A program made the position numbers and the translations under genes. 64,000 nucleotides of DNA. Source: Palaemon carinicauda. Lineage: Eukaryota > Arthropoda > Malacostraca > Decapoda > Palaemonidae. Below, piece by piece: positions 12,400 to 64,000 of this stretch (position 1 is its first letter; each line of letters starts with the position of its first letter). The notes beneath the pieces are model-generated. The model did no database searches, had not been told where the DNA came from, and worked only from the letters and a program-made list of their open reading frames with translations. The DNA lies in assembly GCF_036898095.1 (NCBI RefSeq), contig NC_090745.1, positions 86,410,717-86,474,716 of the forward strand, read 5' to 3'.

Positions 12400-12565
12400 G
12401 TAGCCTGTTGGATAGGCAGTTTTCCATGCCATTAGCTGTAACTGCTGCCACCATGTTAGTTTTAATAGCCATATCTAGCTTTGCTGAATGCATACTCCTA
12501 TTAAAGGATGCAGGTTTGTATAGTTAATAAAAATACAAATTACTCCAAGAATTTGTGATTTTAAT
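12400..12565 (+). repeat. Terminal sequence shared with 5825-5930
   Basis: The run AGCTTTGCTGAA at 12477 through AATTTGTGATTTT at 12557 repeats the order of words found at 5825-5930, with scattered differences. It is taken as the outer end of the second decayed DIRS-like element. No flanking duplication was found, which is the usual state for DIRS-type insertions. Confidence 0.45.
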
Positions 12566-12788
12566 AAGGTTGCACCTAGCACTATACTGTATCTATTTTT
12601 TTCAAAAACTGAAACGAGTACAGTAATGCACAGAAATTGCTACATCACCACAGACCCAGTCAGTTTTCATAAGTAAGGTGCTTTGAATACACTACTGTTT
12701 TTTAACACTGACAATTATTTTTAAGTTAAACTACTAATGCATTCCTGCTGTTCTTCATTGACTTCTGTATTTTCATTTCCCCCTTCAG

Positions 12789-60218
<47,430 letters not shown>

Positions 60219-61019
60219 GCAAGTATTTATAGATGTTGCTCAATTATTGTTTTCATTCCTTTTTCACTATATTTATTTTCATTACTGTTTTACTATAATT
60301 GTTAATTTTATTACTAGTGCTATACTGGATAGTAGGCCTATAATGTTATTACAACAACAATATACAGTATACAGTGCAATAGGAGAGATGAAAAGGAAAG
60401 AGAGAAAGCGGAGAATGAAAATGGCCCACTGTATGTCTATCTTAAAAGACTTGATGCAAAGAAGCTCCATTAAGAATCTAAACTTTGTTTAAAATATTTT
60501 GCTGAGCAAAATATGTGGAATATCAAAATTCCAATGATAGAAGCCTTACTATGAGTTTTCACAGATAATTGACATAAATTTTATAATTGAAACTATTTTC
60601 TCACATTGCCAACAACGTAAGATAGTTTTTTAAAATATTCATAAAAAAAACATAATAGTTTTAAGTGGAATTAATTTTATATGGAAGCTATGTATAATAT
60701 CACCTTTTATGAATAAAAAATGCAAAAGCACTTCCTGATTACTGTTAGTATGCCGTAAGAAAAAATTGTATCATGACAGCTCCTGACACTTATAATAAGG
60801 TGAATGCTTCCTGGGTACTGAACGCTTGGTTGACCAGTCCAACGCTGTTGCTAACTGTTTTCTGTACACATTTTCGAATAGGCCCAACCCCAGTCCTCAC
60901 TCGCATACAGATCTTGTCTTCCTTGGAATACACAGTGATTTTTAATAAATATTTTAGCAAAATTAGTATTTGATGCCAAACACAGCAAATAATTTATTGA
61001 CGCAGAAACTTTTCATCAG
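60219..61019 (+). other. OPA1 intron, nothing recognised
   Basis: AT-rich. The open frame continuing past the exon to 60305 is intron read-through. No element ends seen before about 61020. Confidence 0.6.
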
Positions 61020-61384
61020 ATCACCAAAGTGTTAAGGACTCTTGGGTTCTCTGCATGGTACAGTAACAAGGTTTGTTCCTTCACTAACAAACCTTACGTT
61101 ATTTATAGGGATAATCTTTCTGCGAAGCTAGGTTAGCCATTAGATTTTTAATGCAAGGTGGCAACTCTACCCGACCGCTATAGCGGGGAGGGTAGGGGGT
61201 GACTGGGGTGTATCCAGCCACCTATATCTACTTGCTCATTGGTGAACTACATCACTTTTTTTTCTTTTGGCTTGTAGAGACTGGACATATGTGCTCTCTC
61301 CTCCTAAAGGTTTGCCCCGACTAATCGCTTTATGCAATTCCTTTTCCTCTTGTCAGGTGTGATTGTTCCTTCTTTGACTCTCCC

Positions 61385-62660
61385 ATGCGTACTTCTCCTG
61401 GTCGCGAAGGGTGCTCATTCAGCACCTTCATGTCATCGGCAGATACCGACCCCCCTTCGCTGTGCCCAACCTGTAGAGGCTGTCGCTGTGAGCAGGGTTC
61501 GCCCTGCAAAGAGAGTGGGGAGTGGCCTGCCTCCCAGTGGGAGAAATTTGGCCATTGCAGGAAGAAGGCCAAAAGAGAAATCTCTCCCCCAGGATCCTCC
61601 TCAGGGGCGAAGAGACGTTGGGCTGCTGCTTCTCACACTCTTGGATTTCTCTCCAAAGCTCCTCCTCGCTTGCCTTCCTCTGGAGGGCAGTTGAGTAGGA
61701 GCGCAGACCAACTAACTCCATGGCAACCTCAGGGTACTGGGGGTTTTGTTGCTTCCCCTAGAGGAGCACCTTCACCTCCAGCAGCCGGGTTGGCCGTCCT
61801 TGGGAGTATCTGCTCCCCCTTCCAAGGAAGCTCTACTACAGCTCCTTCAGCATGGGGCACGGAGACATCCTTCGCCAGTTGCTTCGACAGCTGATGCTCT
61901 TGATGTTTGTGAAGTCCATCTCTCGCCCTCTCCTGGCCCTTCCATGCATCTCCGACGGCCCACCTGCTGATGACAAGCCTTCTCTCCATTCTGAAGCTCT
62001 TTCATCACCTAACCCAGTCTTTTGTCTCTCCCCACAGGCAAGGTTCCACCTCGTGCACTTGACACTGGCCTGCTGGGGAAGTTGGGAAGAATGATCATCT
62101 GGTGGCCAGCGCTCCATCTGCTCGCCGATAATCTGGATGAGACTCGTTATCTTCTTATCCTTCTGGATGCGACTCATCATCTCATCCTTCCGGACGATAA
62201 CCCTCAGGACGTCGTTCGCGACGATCTGATGATGATCCTCAAAGAGATCGCAGGTCATCACAATCTCGGCGCTCTTCTTCACGAAGGTCCTCACATTCAT
62301 GAGCTGAATGCTCAAAATTGGCAATCATTCACGAGCTAAGAGTTCACGATCACGATCTAGACGCTCACGATCAAGATCTGGATGCCCGCTATCACGAGCT
62401 AGGTGCTTGCAGTCGCGAACAAAGCGCTCATGATCGCGAGGAAGACAGTCATGATCGCGAAGAAGGCAGTCACGATCGTGAGGAAGACGTTCACGTTACC
62501 CCCTAAGACTAGTGCAGTCTTGCCCTGGTTGAAGGGATTGACAGCAGCCAGAAGAAAAGCTATCTCTCAGATAGTAGGTGCATTGAGCTCTCTGAGGGCA
62601 GGCTCCTCTTCCAGGGCTCTTCCACTTCCTTTCATAATGCAAAGGAAGTATTATAAGATT
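61385..62660 (+). pseudogene. Gag-like ORF1 of element 3
   Basis: The frame 61385-61894 (169 codons) is Ser/Pro-rich and starts with a Cys cluster (CPTCRGCRCEQGSPC at 61466-61512) that may bind zinc or nucleic acid. The protein seems to continue in shifted frames: 62185-62300 reads Arg/Ser/Asp-rich (SRRSDDDPQRDRRSSQSRRS type) and 62318-62506 reads repeated HDREED units. 62510-62660 is a basic stretch. A stop at 61892-61894 and frame changes indicate decay. Function is inferred only from position. Confidence 0.5.
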
Positions 62661-63600
62661 GAAAATTAGCCCACTTCTTTCCTAACCCTTGACCCCTCAG
62701 TAGAATCCATTACTAGGGATCTCTCCGTGCAGAGACTTTCCACACTGAGTGCCTCACTTTCCGCAACTGAACTCCTCAACATAGAGAGAGGCGCTAAGTA
62801 TACCATGCCGGCTGCTTCGTGAGTTGGCCTATGGTTGGGGTCGTTAGGCCACATTGTAAGATCTGAGGACTTGTCCAAGGAGTCTACAAGGCGGTCATTG
62901 AAATCTTTCCTCTTGCCTGGGATCCGGACTCTGGAGTTCCTTTCGCACCACTTGGTTAACCTGTGAGCGAATGCAATCCTAAAGAAAAGGGACACCGTGA
63001 TTGGGAGATTCCAAAGGCAGGTGCCAAAACTAAAGTTCTGCCACTTAGAAGTTCAACTCTCGAGGGATCCTCTCTCTTCGACCCGGAAGAGGTAAAAAGA
63101 GCAGCTGATAGGTGAGGAAATTCTCCAAGGATTCTCTCCTCCACAGGGCTATGACTTCTCGGCCTTATGGGAGGGCTCCCCAACCTTCTAGAGATCAGCC
63201 CAACACATCAAATTTCTCAACGTCCAGGTCCTGCTAAGGTGTCTTAAGTGGCTCTTTCAGGCTTAAGACCTAAAGGTCAACAAACCTTTTAGAGGAAAGA
63301 GGTGGTAGGTGGGGCGGCCAAGGTGGCCGCTCCCGCTAGGGAGGGCAATCCTCTCATCAGTCCAGAGGTGGCAGTCCCACCGGGCAGATCCCTGGACGAT
63401 CACAGTGATTGCAGTAGGGTATCGAGTCCTGTTCATTCAATCTGTACCTCCTCTGACTCGTGATCCAATTCCATTGACCTCCTATATGAAGGGACCTGTA
63501 AAGGAGCTGGCTCTCCAGGCCAAAGTCCAAACCATGCTGCAGAAGGGTGCTCTCCAGGCCTAAGTCCAGACCATGCTGTAGAAGGGCGCTCTCCAAGAGG
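62661..63600 (+). pseudogene. Decayed connection between ORF1 and RT of element 3
   Basis: No convincing frame. The minus-strand frames 62666-62995 and 62956-63183 and the plus-strand frame 63309-63563 look like shadows of a degraded plus-strand protein. 63520-63605 contains a 39-base direct repeat (AGAAGGGTGCTCTCCAGGCC and AGAAGGGCGCTCTCC words). Confidence 0.4.
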
Positions 63601-64000
63601 TCCTCGACGGGTCTCCAGGCTTCTACAGTCTACTCTTTCTTGTGAACAAGGGGTCTGGAGTCTGGAGACCAGTCATAGATCTCTCGCCCCCTGAACAAGT
63701 TAGTTCTATAAACTACATTCAGGATGGAGACAGCACACACAGTCATCCAGGGAGTAAGACCAAAGGACTTCATGTGCACACAGGATCTCCAAGATGCATA
63801 CTTCCAGATCCCAGTCCATCTGTCTTTCAAGGAAGTATCTCCGATTCATACACGAGAACAAACGTTACCAGTTCAAAGTACTATGCTTCAGTCTTGCAAC
63901 AGCACCCCAGGTGTTCACCAGGGTGTTCACCCTAGTGTCTTAGGCTCAGAAGAATGGCATTCGTCTATTAAGATACCTCGATGATTGGCTGATTCTAGCA
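63600..64000 (+). pseudogene. Reverse transcriptase of element 3 (partial, decayed)
   Basis: 63618-63690 reads GFYSLLFLVNKGSGVWRPVI followed by DLSP, the RT entry motif. 63785-63830 reads LQDAYFQIPVH (first palm Asp). 63858-63925 reads YQFKVLCFSLATAPQVFTRV, and the last bases read LLRYLDDWLILA, the active site. The pieces lie in different frames and a TAG breaks the stretch near 63940, so this copy is inactive. Confidence 0.8.

Larger units (their letters stand above)
61020..64000 (+). mobile_element. DIRS-like retroelement 3, sense orientation, cut by the window end
   Basis: A GC-richer block starts near 61020 with a small hairpin (AAGGTTTGTT at 61068, AACAAACCTT at 61086). Then follow a leader, a gag-like ORF1 (61385-62660) and RT (63600-64000) ending in YLDDW at the window edge. 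RNase H, recombinase and the right terminus must lie beyond. Its motif wording differs from elements 1 and 2, so it is a third family. The left terminal repeat cannot be verified without the right one. Confidence 0.7.

Noticed and set aside
61836..62324. 162-codon open frame on the minus strand
   Set aside because: It is the complement of the repetitive ORF1 region of element 3; the plus strand carries the consistent element order.

Overview
This is animal nuclear DNA, most likely from a decapod crustacean (prawn or shrimp type). The reasons are the arthropod-like OPA1 protein fragments, long AT-rich introns, long (TA)n and (CT)n microsatellites, and several tyrosine-recombinase (DIRS-type) retroelements, which are known to be common in decapods. 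The species cannot be read from the sequence alone.

The only host gene I can support is OPA1 on the + strand. It encodes the dynamin-family GTPase of the inner mitochondrial membrane. Fourteen internal exons between 12789 and 60218 join without a frame break into about 686 codons. They cover the part after the transmembrane helix, the coiled coil, the whole GTPase domain (G1 33180s, G3 34820s, G4 38730s) and much of the middle/stalk. The mitochondrial targeting and transmembrane exons must lie before base 1, or in sequence I failed to recognise. The C-terminal exons lie beyond base 64000. Two exons at 21577-21662 and 21850-21928 add 55 residues that I cannot match to familiar OPA1 proteins. 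The last exon seems to use a GC donor.

Almost everything else is mobile DNA. 1-12570 is a graveyard: a LINE reverse-transcriptase fragment, a degenerate ~10-nt minisatellite, two badly decayed probable DIRS-like elements sharing a terminal sequence, a LINE 3' end, and two copies of a ~0.6 kb AAT-tailed repeat. The introns from 12.8 to 39 kb hold an endonuclease/RT LINE relic (13.7-15.0 kb), an RNase H relic, a triplicated 338-bp repeat with a tRNA-like promoter (18.5-19.5 kb), a probable Tigger/pogo relic with a nested AAT-tailed repeat (29.6-31.3 kb) and a 2.5-kb terminal-inverted-repeat element (35.8-38.4 kb).

The last three introns each carry a different DIRS-like element in the sense orientation. 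Element 2 (39.7-47.5 kb) is decayed and has lost its RT active site. Element 1 (52.9-59.9 kb) is the best preserved, with near-identical inverted terminal repeats, an internal complementary region, gag-like, RT, RNase H and tyrosine recombinase segments, but broken by stop codons and by an AAT-tailed repeat inserted into the recombinase. Element 3 (about 61.0 kb to the window end) is cut by the window at its YLDDW motif. A piggyBac-type MITE sits at 47951-48254. No RNA genes other than the tRNA-derived repeats, and no CRISPR or bacterial features, were seen.
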